64,000 bases of DNA, from NCBI GenBank assembly GCA_949293315.1, contig CASFCH010000008.1, forward strand, positions 1 to 64,000, given 5' to 3'. The stretch's first letter is position 1, and each line of letters starts with the position of its first letter. Of the stretch, positions 31,223-40,040 are shown in pieces. The notes beneath the pieces were generated by a model. It was not told the DNA's origin, searched no databases, and was given only the letters and a program-made list of their open reading frames with translations. Source of the stretch: an uncultured Oscillospiraceae bacterium. GTDB lineage: Bacteria > Bacillota > Clostridia > Oscillospirales > Acutalibacteraceae. A program made the position numbers and the translations under genes.

Positions 31223-33673
31223 TCAGGAGAGCATCTTTGGCAGCTTGGCCGCCTGCTTTGCCAGATTTTTCAGCAGATCGCACACGGCGGCGCCGGAACT
31301 TTCATCGTTGAGGATTTTTAAAACATCGTTGCACATCTCCTCATTGACGATACCGCTGGTCATCATCATCAGCTTGCGCACAGGCATCTCCTTAACGATA
31401 GATTCCGCCATCTCACTGTCGCCTACCAGCCCATCCAGCGGGATGCGCTGGACTACGGCGGAAACCACCTTGTTGATCCTGCTGCCCCAGCGGGTACCGT
31501 CCGCATCGGCCAGTGTGCTGTTGGCGTCAAATACTGTACCCTCCGGCAACGCCTTGGGAGGCACCTCGTACCCGATCAGCTTTTCAAACTCCGCATCCGA
31601 CACATTCTGCACATCACCGCTGTAATAGCTGGGCAGTTCGGCGGAACGGTCGCGGATCTCCACCGGATGGGCCGGATGGATCTTCACGCTGCCCTTGAGG
31701 CGGATATCGCGGCTGGAGGCCGCCACCAGAATGTGATAGACGCCGTCCTCCACATTCCAATCTCCCAAATCGGTATCATAGTAGGCAAAGGCGCGGCGGT
31801 CCAGCGTGACGGTGACCTGCTTCTCCTCCCCCGCCTTCAGGAACACCTTTTCAAAGCCCTTGAGCTCCCGCGGCGCCTTATAGACGGTGGACTCCGCATC
31901 GGAGACATAGACCTGGGCGATCTCCGCGCCGTCCCGGTCCCCGATATTTTTCACCTTAAAGCTCACCTTCAGCTCCCGCTGATCGTCCATCTCGCGGGTG
32001 GAGAGCTTCAGGGCGGAGTACTTAAACTGCGTGTAGGAGAGCCCGAACCCGAACGGGAACCGGACCTCCTTCTGTATTTTGTCGTAGTAGCGGTAGCCGA
32101 CGTAAATCCCCTCGCGGTACAGGGCGGTGCGGCCCTCGCCGGGATAGTTGCCATAGCACGGCGTATCCTCCAGGCACAGCGGATACGTCTCCGCAAGTTT
32201 GCCGCTGGGATTCGCCCGGCCGGTCAGCAGGTCCGCCGCCGCGGCGCCGCCCGCCTGGCCGCCCAGATAGGTGTTGAGGATCCCCTTGACTGAGTCGGCC
32301 CATGCCATCTCCACGGGGGAGCCGCCCGCGAGCACCACAGCCACATTCGGGTTTGCCTGCGCCACGGCGCGGATCAGTTCCTCCTGATTCTGCGGCAGAC
32401 GCATGTGCGCGCGGTCGTATCCTTCGGACTCGTAAGACTCCGTCAGCCCGACGAAGAGCAGCACCTTGTCCGCCTGCTCCGCCGTACGGCAGGCGATCTC
32501 CACCAGGCCGGCGTCCGGCTCATCGGTGCTCTTATAGTATCCCGGGGAATACGTCACGCTCAGGCCGGCGTCGATCAGACTGTCAAAGGCATTGTCCAGG
32601 CGGGTGGGGTTGATCTTGGAGCTGCCGGCCCCCTGATAGCGCGGGGACCGGGCCAGCGCGCCGATCACGGCTACCTTCTCCCCCGGGGAGACGGGCAGGA
32701 TCCCATCGTCGTTTTTCAGCAGCACCATGGATTCGCGCGCGATCTCACGCGCCAGCGCGTGGTGGGCATCGCGGTCATAGTCCGCACCCGCGTTTTTCTC
32801 CAGCGTTTCCGCCGCGCGGTAGATCAGATCGAGAATCGCATCCACGGCCTCATCGAGGACCTTTTCCTCCAGCTCGCCGCTGCTTACCGCGCGGACCAGC
32901 TTGGCGTCGTTGATGCCGTCGCACGCGGGCATCTCCAGATTCTGCCCGGCCTCGATCCCGCGCACACGGTCGTTCTCCGCGCCCCAGTCCGTCACAACGA
33001 TGCCCTTAAAGCCCCACTCCTTCCGCAGGATATCGTCGAGCAGCCGCTTATTTTCGGCACAGTAGACACCGTTTAAAAGGTTGTAGGCGGCCATGACCGT
33101 CCACGGCTGCGCCTGACGCACCGCCTTCTCAAACGGGGCCAGATAGATTTCGCGCAGCGTGCGCTCATCCATGACGGAGTCGGAGATATCCCGCCGTGTC
33201 TCCTGGCTGTTTGCCGCGAAGTGCTTGAGTGAGGTTCCGACACCCTTGGACTGTACACCGTTTATATAGGCCGCCGCCATCTCGCCGGCGAGATAGGGGT
33301 CCTCGGAGAAATATTCAAAATTCCGCCCGCACAGCGGGGAGCGCTTGATGTTGGTGCCCGGGCCGAGAATCACGCTCACGCGCTCCGCGAGCGCCTCCTC
33401 GCCGAGCGCCTCGCCCATGCGGCGGAGCAGATTCCGGTCCCAGGAGCTGGCCGTGGTGACGGCCGTGGGGAAGCAGGTGGACGGAACGCTCTCATTCAGG
33501 CCCAGATGGTCGCCCTTGCCCTGCTGCTTGCGCAGGCCGTGCGGGCCGTCCGACACCATGACGGACGGGATCTCCAGCCGCTCCACGCCCTTTAAATGCC
33601 AGAAGTCCAGCCCGGAGCATAACCCCGCCTTCTCCTCCAGCGTCAGTTTGCTGATGATATCCTCGTGTTTCAT
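31223..33673 (-). CDS. Glycoside hydrolase family 3 (beta-glucosidase-like)
   Basis: 816 residues. The GH3 N-terminal barrel has VMVSDGPHGLRKQ, LGPGTNIKRSPLCGRNFEYFSEDP, LKHFAANSQETRR and the nucleophile Asp in GIVVTDWGAEND (near residue 235). The C-terminal alpha/beta sandwich contains VIGALARSPRYQGAGSS and LAGGSPVEM. A fibronectin-III-like tail includes GFEKVFLKAGEEKQVTVTLD. No signal peptide, so it acts in the cytoplasm on imported oligosaccharides. The layout (barrel, sandwich, FnIII) is that of BglX/BglB enzymes. It follows a carbohydrate-esterase-like hydrolase by 39 bases, so a two-gene sugar unit is likely. Exact sugar preference cannot be read. Confidence 0.93.
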   Translation of the reverse strand: MKHEDIISKLTLEEKAGLCSGLDFWHLKGVERLEIPSVMVSDGPHGLRKQQGKGDHLGLNESVPSTCFPTAVTTASSWDRNLLRRMGEALGEEALAERVSVILGPGTNIKRSPLCGRNFEYFSEDPYLAGEMAAAYINGVQSKGVGTSLKHFAANSQETRRDISDSVMDERTLREIYLAPFEKAVRQAQPWTVMAAYNLLNGVYCAENKRLLDDILRKEWGFKGIVVTDWGAENDRVRGIEAGQNLEMPACDGINDAKLVRAVSSGELEEKVLDEAVDAILDLIYRAAETLEKNAGADYDRDAHHALAREIARESMVLLKNDDGILPVSPGEKVAVIGALARSPRYQGAGSSKINPTRLDNAFDSLIDAGLSVTYSPGYYKSTDEPDAGLVEIACRTAEQADKVLLFVGLTESYESEGYDRAHMRLPQNQEELIRAVAQANPNVAVVLAGGSPVEMAWADSVKGILNTYLGGQAGGAAAADLLTGRANPSGKLAETYPLCLEDTPCYGNYPGEGRTALYREGIYVGYRYYDKIQKEVRFPFGFGLSYTQFKYSALKLSTREMDDQRELKVSFKVKNIGDRDGAEIAQVYVSDAESTVYKAPRELKGFEKVFLKAGEEKQVTVTLDRRAFAYYDTDLGDWNVEDGVYHILVAASSRDIRLKGSVKIHPAHPVEIRDRSAELPSYYSGDVQNVSDAEFEKLIGYEVPPKALPEGTVFDANSTLADADGTRWGSRINKVVSAVVQRIPLDGLVGDSEMAESIVKEMPVRKLMMMTSGIVNEEMCNDVLKILNDESSGAAVCDLLKNLAKQAAKLPKMLS

Positions 33674-33712
33674 TTGGTCCTCCGCTTATATTTATGATTC
33701 AATTTAATTCAA

Positions 33713-34570
33713 TCAGAATCCATAGTGCAGCAGCCAGCGGTTGCACAGATCGCCCCACACACAGGCCAGATCGTCAGCCTTTTCGCCCCGATCCGCCAGC
33801 CCCTGCCCGTGATCCCCGTAGGGGAACAGGTGCATTTCAACGGGGGTATTCAGCTTCTGCTTGAGGGTGCGGCACAGGTCGAGCGCGGTCTGATAGTTGA
33901 TCAGTCCGTCGCTCATGGACTGCCAGATGAACGCCGGCGGGAACTGCATCCCGTCCCTGTAGACAAATTCAAAGTACTTCATGATATTGAATCCGTCGTC
34001 ATCGTCGTCAAAATCCTCCGCGCTGACGAAATTGACCGCCGCATAGCCAAGCACAGCCGCATTCGGCCGGGAGGAGACGCGCTCCACCGGGTCCGCCGCG
34101 CCGGGATCTCCGTCGTCGCCGAGGAAACAGGCCATCGCGGCCAGATTGCCGCCCGCGGAAAAGCCCTCCACGCCGATCTTATCCGGCAGGATGCCGAATT
34201 CGTCCGCGTGATAGCGCAGATAGCGCACGGCGCGCTTGGCGTCGCCCACAATGGTGGCATGCGCGTAAGGGATCACGCGGTAGTCGAGTACCGCGGCGTG
34301 GATGCCGGCCTCATTGAGCTTTTTGGCCACCGGTTCGCCCTCATGTACCGCCTTGTGCGTATAGGAGCCGCCCGCCATCACCACCACGCATCCGCGCGGC
34401 TGCTCCGCATTGGAGCGGAAAAAGGTGATCGATGGCTTGCGCTGCCCCAGGCTCTCGTCGTAATCCGGGACCTCGCCGTCGTACAGCGGGATCTGCTCAT
34501 ATTTCGCGAGCATCTCGCGCCACGGCTTATCCGCGTCCACCACTCCGAAAATATCCACCATGCCTTCCAT
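33713..34570 (-). CDS. Alpha/beta hydrolase, acetyl-xylan-esterase-like
   Basis: 285 residues from the ATG at 34570 (AGGTGAGG upstream); a longer frame to 34636 lacks a ribosome site. The hydrolase core starts GCVVVMAGGSYTHKAVHEGEPVAKKL with the nucleophile in VEGFSAGGNLAAMACFLG (GxSxG). A late Asp (WQSMSDGLI) and His (FPYGDHGQGLA) complete a triad. This is the Aes/BD-FAE style of small esterases acting on acetylated or feruloylated sugars. Located directly before the GH3 gene on the same strand. A TATAAT-like -10 lies at 34625-34630. Confidence 0.87.
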   Translation of the reverse strand: MEGMVDIFGVVDADKPWREMLAKYEQIPLYDGEVPDYDESLGQRKPSITFFRSNAEQPRGCVVVMAGGSYTHKAVHEGEPVAKKLNEAGIHAAVLDYRVIPYAHATIVGDAKRAVRYLRYHADEFGILPDKIGVEGFSAGGNLAAMACFLGDDGDPGAADPVERVSSRPNAAVLGYAAVNFVSAEDFDDDDDGFNIMKYFEFVYRDGMQFPPAFIWQSMSDGLINYQTALDLCRTLKQKLNTPVEMHLFPYGDHGQGLADRGEKADDLACVWGDLCNRWLLHYGF

Positions 34571-34671
34571 AAACCTCACCTGTCCTTTGCCACAAGAATC
34601 AAATCGCGCTGCTTTTGTCATTATATTATAAAACACGCCTTAATTCAAGGGACAAATTGTGAAAGTTGCGT

Positions 34672-36009
34672 TCAGCTCTCCGCTTCCTCCGCACTGCTTA
34701 GATCCTCCGCGAGCGTATCCGGGAGCCCGAGGAGCGCCTGCGCGCGTTCGGGGTCGATCTCGCCGGCGTTTTTCAGCTTGCGGCTGATGAGCGTGTTGCG
34801 CTTGAGCGCGTCGTCGATGGTGCCGCCGGCCTCGTCGATCTTTTTGCGTGCCTTTTGCAGCAGGCCGCCGAACTTCTCATACTGGAGCTTGACCGCGCCG
34901 AGCAGATTGCGGATCTCCGTGGCCTTTTCATTGATCGTCACGGCGCGGAATCCGATGGCCAGGGAGTTGAGCAGCGCGGTGATCGTCATCGGCCCGGCGA
35001 GCATGATGTTCTCCCGGATCAGCTGCTCCGGCAGCCCGCTGTGGGAGGACGCGATCTCCGCATAGAGCCCCTCCGTGGCCAGGTAGAGGATGGCAAACGG
35101 CGTGGTATCCGGCACGTGGATGTACTCCCGGACGGCCCTGGCCTCCTCTTTCACGCGCTGTTCAAGCGCCTTTTTGCACTGCTCCACGGCCGCCGCATCC
35201 CCGCGGTCGGCCGCGTCGCACAGGCGGGCGTAGTCCTCCATGGGGAATTTGGAGTCGATCGGCAGATAGGTAAAGCGCCCCGAGCCGTCGCTCTCCGGGA
35301 TGCGCACGGCGAACTCCACCCGCTTGTTCGAGCGCCGGTTGGTCGCGACATTTTTATCGTACATGTGCGGGATCGTCTGCTCCAGCAGGCCCTCGAGCTG
35401 CACCTCCGCCCACGTGCCGCGCGCCTTGACGTTTGTCAGCACGCGGTTGAGGGAGTGAATATTGGTGGTGACGCCGCTCGAGAGCTCCCGCATCTCGCCC
35501 AGAGACTTATTTACGCTCTCGAGCTGCGCCGCGACCGTCTTGAAGGAGGTGTCCAGCCGCTCGTTGAGCGTGGCGGTCAGCTTCTCATCCACGGTGGCCC
35601 GCATCTGCTCGAGCTTTTGCTCGTTGCTCTGCGTCATGCGCGCCACGGACTCGCTCAGGGCCGCGCTCTGGCGGCGGGCGTTCTCCGCGTTGTCGTTCCG
35701 GATCCCGGCGAGGGCCTGACTGAGCGTATCCGTCATCTGCTTGAGCTCGCGCGAGGTATCCTGCCGCTGCTCCTGAAAGCGGTGGGCATTCTCGTTCCGG
35801 CTGGTGGAGAACTCCCGCCCGAGCGCGTCGATCATCTGGCGGGACTGCTCCCCCAGCGCGGTGAGCTCCCGCTCCAGCCGGGCGATCTGCTCCTGATCCC
35901 GCTGCGCCGCAGACCGCTCGCGCCGCCGGGCGCTCCGGTCCAGAATCAATAGGACGACTGCGGCGGCGGCCAGAACAGCCGCCGTCAGGGATAAAATTTC
36001 TGCAATCAC
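34672..36009 (-). CDS. rmuC: DNA recombination protein RmuC
   Basis: 445 residues. An N-terminal TM helix is followed by a long coiled coil (residues about 30-190, many Arg/Glu/Gln). The RmuC nuclease-like domain has NVKARGTWAEVQLEGLLEQ, VEFAVRIPESDGSGRFTYLPIDSKFPMEDY, TPFAILYLATEGLYAEI and GPMTITALLNSLAIGFRAV. It limits inversions at short inverted repeats; the mechanism is linked to a PD-(D/E)XK-like fold. Length and domain order are normal. Ends in an acidic tail. Confidence 0.95.
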   Translation of the reverse strand: MIAEILSLTAAVLAAAAVVLLILDRSARRRERSAAQRDQEQIARLERELTALGEQSRQMIDALGREFSTSRNENAHRFQEQRQDTSRELKQMTDTLSQALAGIRNDNAENARRQSAALSESVARMTQSNEQKLEQMRATVDEKLTATLNERLDTSFKTVAAQLESVNKSLGEMRELSSGVTTNIHSLNRVLTNVKARGTWAEVQLEGLLEQTIPHMYDKNVATNRRSNKRVEFAVRIPESDGSGRFTYLPIDSKFPMEDYARLCDAADRGDAAAVEQCKKALEQRVKEEARAVREYIHVPDTTPFAILYLATEGLYAEIASSHSGLPEQLIRENIMLAGPMTITALLNSLAIGFRAVTINEKATEIRNLLGAVKLQYEKFGGLLQKARKKIDEAGGTIDDALKRNTLISRKLKNAGEIDPERAQALLGLPDTLAEDLSSAEEAES

Positions 36010-36029
36010 TGTTTTACTCCTCCCGGGGA

Positions 36030-36374
36030 TCAGAAGTTGCTGCCGTTAAAGCCCCAATTCTCCACTTCCTCGTACTTGACGTACACGCGGCCGGGGTCGA
36101 TGGCGAACACGTCATGCACGGCTGCGGTGATCTTCCCCGTCAGGGTATCGAACGCCGCGGGCGACGCGTGGCCGTAGATCTTCACCTCGATAAAGGCGGC
36201 CGGGGTATCGCCGTCTCCCTGGAAATAGACGTCCAGCCCGTCGCTGATCACGACCATCAGCCACGCCTCGCTCTTGCCGGGGATGGTGCGGATATCCTGG
36301 CCCAGACGTGCCTTGAGCGCGTCTTTCTGTTCCTTGGTCGCTTTCACGCTTGTTTTCACTTCGATACAGGGCAT
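36030..36374 (-). CDS. Tautomerase-family protein (MIF-like)
   Basis: 114 residues from the ATG at 36374, where AAAGGAGGAAT lies just upstream; a 22-residue longer frame only reads into a dispersed repeat. After removal of Met it starts Pro-Cys-Ile-Glu-Val, supplying the catalytic Pro1. The line SEAWLMVVISDGLDVYFQG and the MIF-type end VKYEEVENWGFNGSNF fit phenylpyruvate/dopachrome-tautomerase relatives. It likely forms a trimer in the cytoplasm. The physiological substrate is unknown. Confidence 0.87.
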   Translation of the reverse strand: MPCIEVKTSVKATKEQKDALKARLGQDIRTIPGKSEAWLMVVISDGLDVYFQGDGDTPAAFIEVKIYGHASPAAFDTLTGKITAAVHDVFAIDPGRVYVKYEEVENWGFNGSNF

Positions 36375-36390
36375 TGAAATTCCTCCTTTA

Positions 36391-36549
36391 TTCGTCGCGG
36401 ACTGCATATCGTTCGGAACGACGTTCCGCTGGAACATCATTCCTCACTCATTCCGTCGCTCCTCATCTTCCGCAAAAGGTCACGCTTGCTCCGACGGCTC
36501 AGTTGTAAACGCCTTCACACGTCTCCGCCGCGCTACCAACCTTTTGCGG
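36391..36549 (-). repeat. Second dispersed repeat family, copy 2
   Basis: Opposite orientation to the copy at 253-415. Inverted pair CCGCAAAAGGT (36470-36480) and ACCTTTTGCGG (36539-36549), then the shared blocks GGAGCGACGGAAT, ATGATGTTCCAGCGGAAC and GATATGCAGTCCGCGACGA on the minus strand. It ends about six bases before the ribosome site of the tautomerase gene, so the element may supply its leader or promoter. Confidence 0.75.
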
Positions 36550-36857
36550 TTTTAAAGTCTGCACGAATTTTTTATTTTGTACAAAGCCGTAATAGGGCGG
36601 GCGGCTTTAGTATAAACTTTCGGGGTGGAAGTGAGCGTTTTTGCGGAGCAAAATGAAACCATTCTGTTTGTTTGAGACGGCGAGAGCCGTCGAGTTCAGA
36701 ATGTGTTTCAAGCAAACGGACTGTGACGAGGATTTAAACTTCCCGCCGCGAAGATCCGTTGTGCGGGGGTCAAGGGGGATTCCCCCTTGCGATTTCTTTC
36801 GTCGATTTCTTTTTCGCAAAAAAAATCGACACTCGTTTAAAAATCGATCAAAGGGCT
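36550..36857. other. Non-coding stretch with hairpins between repeat and nadE
   Basis: No gene supported. Two inverted repeats stand out: CAAGGGGG/CCCCCTTG (36771-36789, loop of three) and GTCGATTT/AAATCGAC (36801-36808 and 36823-36830) with A/T-rich loop. The latter, 28 bases past the nadE stop, may end that transcript. The rest has no visible signal. Confidence 0.55.
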
Positions 36858-38783
36858 TTATTTCCCCATCTGCCTCTTCAGCTCTTCCAGATCCGCCAGC
36901 CAGACAGCTGAACAGGCGTCGCCGGGCATCCGCCAGTCGCCGCGCGGGGAGAGGGACACCGATCCGATCTTCGGCCCCTCCGGCAGGCAGGAGCGCTTGA
37001 ACTGCTGGGTAAAGAACCGGCGGTAGAACGTCTCCAGCCACTTCAAGATGGTTGCGCCATCATATGTGCCGTCAAAGGCATACTGTGCCAGCCGGTAAAT
37101 CTTGTGCGGCGCAAAGCCCCAACGCACCGCATAGTAGAGGAAAAAGTCGTGCAGCTCATAAGGGCCTACAAGCTCCTCCGTCTTTTGTGCGATTTCGCCG
37201 TCCCTGGCGGGCAGCAGTTCCGGGCTCACGGGCGTATCGAGGATATCGTTTAACACCGCGCCCAGCGCACCGCCCACGCGGTCGGCCTCATACTGCACCA
37301 GATAGCGCACCAGCGTCTTGGGGACGGAGGCGTTCACCCCGTACATGGACATGTGGTCGCCGTTATACGTCGCCCAGCCGAGCGCCAGCTCGGAGAGGTC
37401 GCCCGTGCCGATGACGATGCCGCCCGTCATATTGGCGATATCCATGAGCACCTGCGTGCGTTCGCGCGCCTGCGCGTTCTCAAAGGTGACGTCATGGTTG
37501 GCGGAGTCAAAACCGATATCCCGGAAGTGCTGATCCACACTCGCCTTGATGTCGACCACGCGCAGATCCGTTCCCAGCAGCTCGCACAGCTTTTCCGCGT
37601 TAGACTTGGTGCGCGCCGTGGTGCCGAAGCACGGCATGGTGACCGTCTTGATCAGCTTCCGGTCGCGGCCGAGCAAATCCATCGCCCGCACGCTCACCAG
37701 CAGCGCCAGCGTGGAGTCGAGCCCGCCGGAGATCCCGATCACTGCCGTGGGGTTCCCAATGTGGCGCAGCCGCTTGGCGAGCGCGTGCGTCTGCATATCG
37801 AGGATCTCCGAGCAGCGTTTTTCGCGGTCGGCGCCGCCGGACGGGATAAACGGATGGGCGCTGACGGGGCGCGTCAACTCCGTCTCGCGCAGTTCCAGTG
37901 CAAAGCCGATCTTCTCATAGCCCGCCGGGCACTCGCGCGGGAAACCGGTGATCCGCTCCCGCTCATAGGTGAGCTTTTCCACATCCGCCTCGGAGAAAAT
38001 TAGGCCGCTCTGATACGGGACGCTCTCCGCGAGGACAGTCCCATTCTCACAGACAAAGCTTCGGCCGGAAAAGACCATATCGGACGTGGACTCCCCACAC
38101 CCGGCGTCGGCATAGGCGTAGCAGCTGACCGTCTTGGCGGAGTGGGTATTCACCAGCTCGCGCCGGTATGCATCTTTCCCGACAGCCTCGTTGCTCGCAG
38201 ACAGATTCAAGAGCACCGTCGCGCCCGCCGCCGCATGGTACAGGGAGGGCGGGAACACGCTCCACACGTCCTCGCAGATCTCCACGCCCACTTTAAGCAT
38301 GGGGAGATTTTCACAGCAGAAGATGAGTTTATTGCCGAACGGGATCGCCTTCCCGCCGATCGTAATCGTGCGGTTCTCCGCCGGCGCGGGTGTAAACTGC
38401 CTGCGCTCGTAGAACTCGCCGTAATTGGGCAGGTGCGTCTTGGGCACCACGCCGAGGATCTCCCCGTCAAAGCAGACAGCGGCGCAGTTGTAGAGCTTGC
38501 CGTTATTGACAAGCGGCACACCGACCGCCACGAGTAGATTCAGCCCTTGCGTTGATACGGCAATCTCCTTGAGCGCTTCATAGGCCGCCGACCGCAGGGC
38601 GCTCTGTAAAAAGAGATCCCCGCACGTGTAGGCCGTCACCGCCAGCTCCGGCAGCACAAGCACATTCGCCCCCGCCGCCGCGGCCTCCCCGATCATCCGA
38701 ATGATCTGTTCCTTATTATACTCGCAGTCCCCGACCCGCACGTCCGGCGATCCGGAAGCAATTTTGATAAAAGAGTCGCGCAT
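36858..38783 (-). CDS. nadE: Glutamine-dependent NAD(+) synthetase
   Basis: 641 residues from the ATG at 38783 (GGGGGGAGC upstream); a longer frame would run through the tRNA gene and is rejected. An N-terminal nitrilase-type glutaminase covers about 1-280: the Glu in LVLPELAVTAYTCGD, the Lys in VVPKTHLPNYGEFYERR and the Cys in VGVEICEDVW. A C-terminal ATP-PPase synthetase has GISGGLDSTLALLV, GTTARTKSNAEKL and GTGDLSELALGWATYNGDHMSMYG. It makes NAD from deamido-NAD with ammonia from glutamine. Length fits the two-domain class. Confidence 0.96.
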   Translation of the reverse strand: MRDSFIKIASGSPDVRVGDCEYNKEQIIRMIGEAAAAGANVLVLPELAVTAYTCGDLFLQSALRSAAYEALKEIAVSTQGLNLLVAVGVPLVNNGKLYNCAAVCFDGEILGVVPKTHLPNYGEFYERRQFTPAPAENRTITIGGKAIPFGNKLIFCCENLPMLKVGVEICEDVWSVFPPSLYHAAAGATVLLNLSASNEAVGKDAYRRELVNTHSAKTVSCYAYADAGCGESTSDMVFSGRSFVCENGTVLAESVPYQSGLIFSEADVEKLTYERERITGFPRECPAGYEKIGFALELRETELTRPVSAHPFIPSGGADREKRCSEILDMQTHALAKRLRHIGNPTAVIGISGGLDSTLALLVSVRAMDLLGRDRKLIKTVTMPCFGTTARTKSNAEKLCELLGTDLRVVDIKASVDQHFRDIGFDSANHDVTFENAQARERTQVLMDIANMTGGIVIGTGDLSELALGWATYNGDHMSMYGVNASVPKTLVRYLVQYEADRVGGALGAVLNDILDTPVSPELLPARDGEIAQKTEELVGPYELHDFFLYYAVRWGFAPHKIYRLAQYAFDGTYDGATILKWLETFYRRFFTQQFKRSCLPEGPKIGSVSLSPRGDWRMPGDACSAVWLADLEELKRQMGK

Positions 38784-38888
38784 AAAAGCTCCCCCCGACA
38801 ATGTCCTTTGTTTTACTATTCTACCACACTTTGCCCCCGCGCAAAAGAGAAAAGCAGAAACTGATAAAATAAAAGCGAAATTTTTATG

Positions 38889-38917
38889 TGGACATCGCCG
38901 CCGTTTTGTGGTACAAT
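38889..38917 (+). promoter_or_regulatory. Promoter of the tRNA-Arg gene
   Basis: TGGACA (38889-38894), 17-base spacer, TACAAT (38912-38917), ending 28 bases before the mature tRNA 5' end. Confidence 0.7.
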
Positions 38918-38945
38918 GACTTGTGCAATTCAAAATGATATATTT

Positions 38946-39022
38946 CCGCCCGTGGCGAAGCTGGATATCGCAGTGGATTCCGATTCCAAAGGACGGGGGT
39001 TCAAATCCCTCCGGGCGGGCCA
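38946..39022 (+). tRNA. tRNA-Arg (anticodon CCG)
   Basis: Full cloverleaf of 77 bases with encoded CCA. Acceptor CCGCCCG (38946-38952) pairs with CGGGCGG; D stem GCGA/TCGC; anticodon loop TTCCGAT, anticodon CCG; T arm GGGGG-TTCAAAT-CCCTC; discriminator G. One mismatch closes the anticodon stem. It decodes CGG, a codon that should matter in this GC-rich genome. A terminator follows four bases later. Confidence 0.95.
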
Positions 39023-39024
39023 GA

Positions 39025-39054
39025 AAAAAGCAAGCCGCACGGCTTGCTTTTTTC
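39025..39054 (+). terminator. Terminator of tRNA-Arg
   Basis: Stem AAGCAAGCCG / CGGCTTGCTT with a two-base loop, preceded by A and followed by T runs, so it could act in both directions. Confidence 0.92.
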
Positions 39055-39056
39055 AA

Positions 39057-39233
39057 TGAAATAAATCCCTGTCGGGATTTGTGAAATATGCCTGCGGCAT
39101 ATGAAATCGTTTCGCGATGAAATACGCTGCGGCGTATGGGGATTTATTTTATTTCACTTTCCGCGCCAGCGGAAAATTTCATGTTCCATCGGGAACATTT
39201 CATGCGGCGCAGCCGCATTTCATCGAATAAATC
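39057..39233. repeat. Symmetric array of seven short hairpins spaced by GAAAT/ATTTC
   Basis: Seven small palindromes in about 160 bases: AAATCCC/GGGATTT (39063-39080), ATATGCC/GGCATAT (39086-39102), ATCG/CGAT (39106-39118), ATACGC/GCGTAT (39122-39137), TTTCCGC/GCGGAAA (39158-39175), ATGTTCC/GGAACAT (39181-39198) and ATGCGGC/GCCGCAT (39202-39218). Loops are three to five bases. The first four are separated by GAAAT and the last three by ATTTC, so the array is itself an inverted repeat about a centre near 39145. It ends just before a four-helix-bundle gene. No ordinary gene or terminator explains it. Confidence 0.9.
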
Positions 39234-39260
39234 GTAACAATCTCCGCAGAGGTGATCCCG

Positions 39261-39608
39261 TTGAAAGAAAACAAGCTTGCCGATTTATCCATGGACTTTT
39301 CCGTTCAAGTCATAAAACTTTGTGAACGGATTAAAGGTCATTATTCCTTAGTAAATCAGTTGGAGCGCTCAGCCACCTCTATCGGGGCAAATATCCGCGA
39401 GGCGAACTATGCACACGGCAAGCCTGATTTCATCGCAAAGCTTCAAATCGCGCTGAAAGAATGTTATGAAACAGAGTACTGGATCGAGCTGTTTGTGAAA
39501 TCCGGGATAGCGGATCGTGAAACAGTCAAAGGTCTCTATAACCAGTGCGGAACCATTCGCAGAATTTTAATCTCCTCCCTCAACACCGCAAAGGGAAATG
39601 AAAAATAA
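39261..39608 (+). CDS. Four-helix-bundle protein (S23 / 23S rRNA intervening-sequence family)
   Basis: 115 residues from a TTG at 39261 with AGAGGTG upstream; a GTG at 39252 is the alternative. The sequence has FSVQVIKLCERIKG, SLVNQLERSATSIGANIREANYAHGKPDFIAKLQIALKEC and ETEYWIELFVKSGI, the signature of the S23/IVS-encoded four-helix-bundle family, which forms pentamers of basic bundles. First found within intervening sequences of 23S rRNA, it also occurs at other sites. Its function is unsettled; nucleic-acid binding is suspected. The hairpin array directly upstream hints that array and gene form one unit. Confidence 0.9.
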   Translation: MKENKLADLSMDFSVQVIKLCERIKGHYSLVNQLERSATSIGANIREANYAHGKPDFIAKLQIALKECYETEYWIELFVKSGIADRETVKGLYNQCGTIRRILISSLNTAKGNEK

Positions 39609-39700
39609 TCAAAAGTCCCTATATATCATGAGTGAAAAATTTTTCTCCCACAACGAGTAGTTGAAACCGCATTTTCAACTCGATATAGGCACCCGTTCCG

Positions 39701-39892
39701 CTATTTTCCGAACACGGCCGGCGTATTGCCGGAGGCCTTGCCGCAAATCGATCGCTGGACGGCAATCGTCGCCAGCGTATCGCCCAGCTGTGTAAAAAGC
39801 GCCGCAGCCATCCCAAGTTCGTCATCCGAAAGGCCGCTCGCGAGCACATTCGCGAGCGCCGTCACACCGGTTGTCAGTTCGCACGGATTCAT
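39701..39892 (-). CDS. DUF6774-type small protein
   Basis: 63 residues. RBS GAGGTGAT before the ATG. The core TALANVLASGLSDDELGMAAALFTQLGDTLATIAVQR matches a short family found widely in Oscillospiraceae and relatives (DUF6774). It has one amphipathic helical pair, no TM helix and no catalytic motif. Function unknown. It stands alone and is convergent with the four-helix-bundle gene. Confidence 0.75.
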   Translation of the reverse strand: MNPCELTTGVTALANVLASGLSDDELGMAAALFTQLGDTLATIAVQRSICGKASGNTPAVFGK

Positions 39893-40040
39893 CGTATCAC
39901 CTCACTATTAAAGTATGCGCCCGGCACGCGTCTGGGAAGTGCCAAAGATTGTGCCAAAAATCCATATCCGTCATTGTACTCCCGGGGGCACAATGTTATA
40001 ATGAAAAAAACATCAAAACAGTTTGCGGAGGGAAAATCAG

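Noticed and set aside
38784-39056. N-terminal extension of NadE by 91 residues
   Set aside because: It would read through the tRNA-Arg gene in reverse; the ATG at 38783 has a good ribosome site and the family start.
39057-39233. CRISPR array
   Set aside because: The stems differ in sequence and the constant spacers are five bases; there are no equal-length repeats and spacers.
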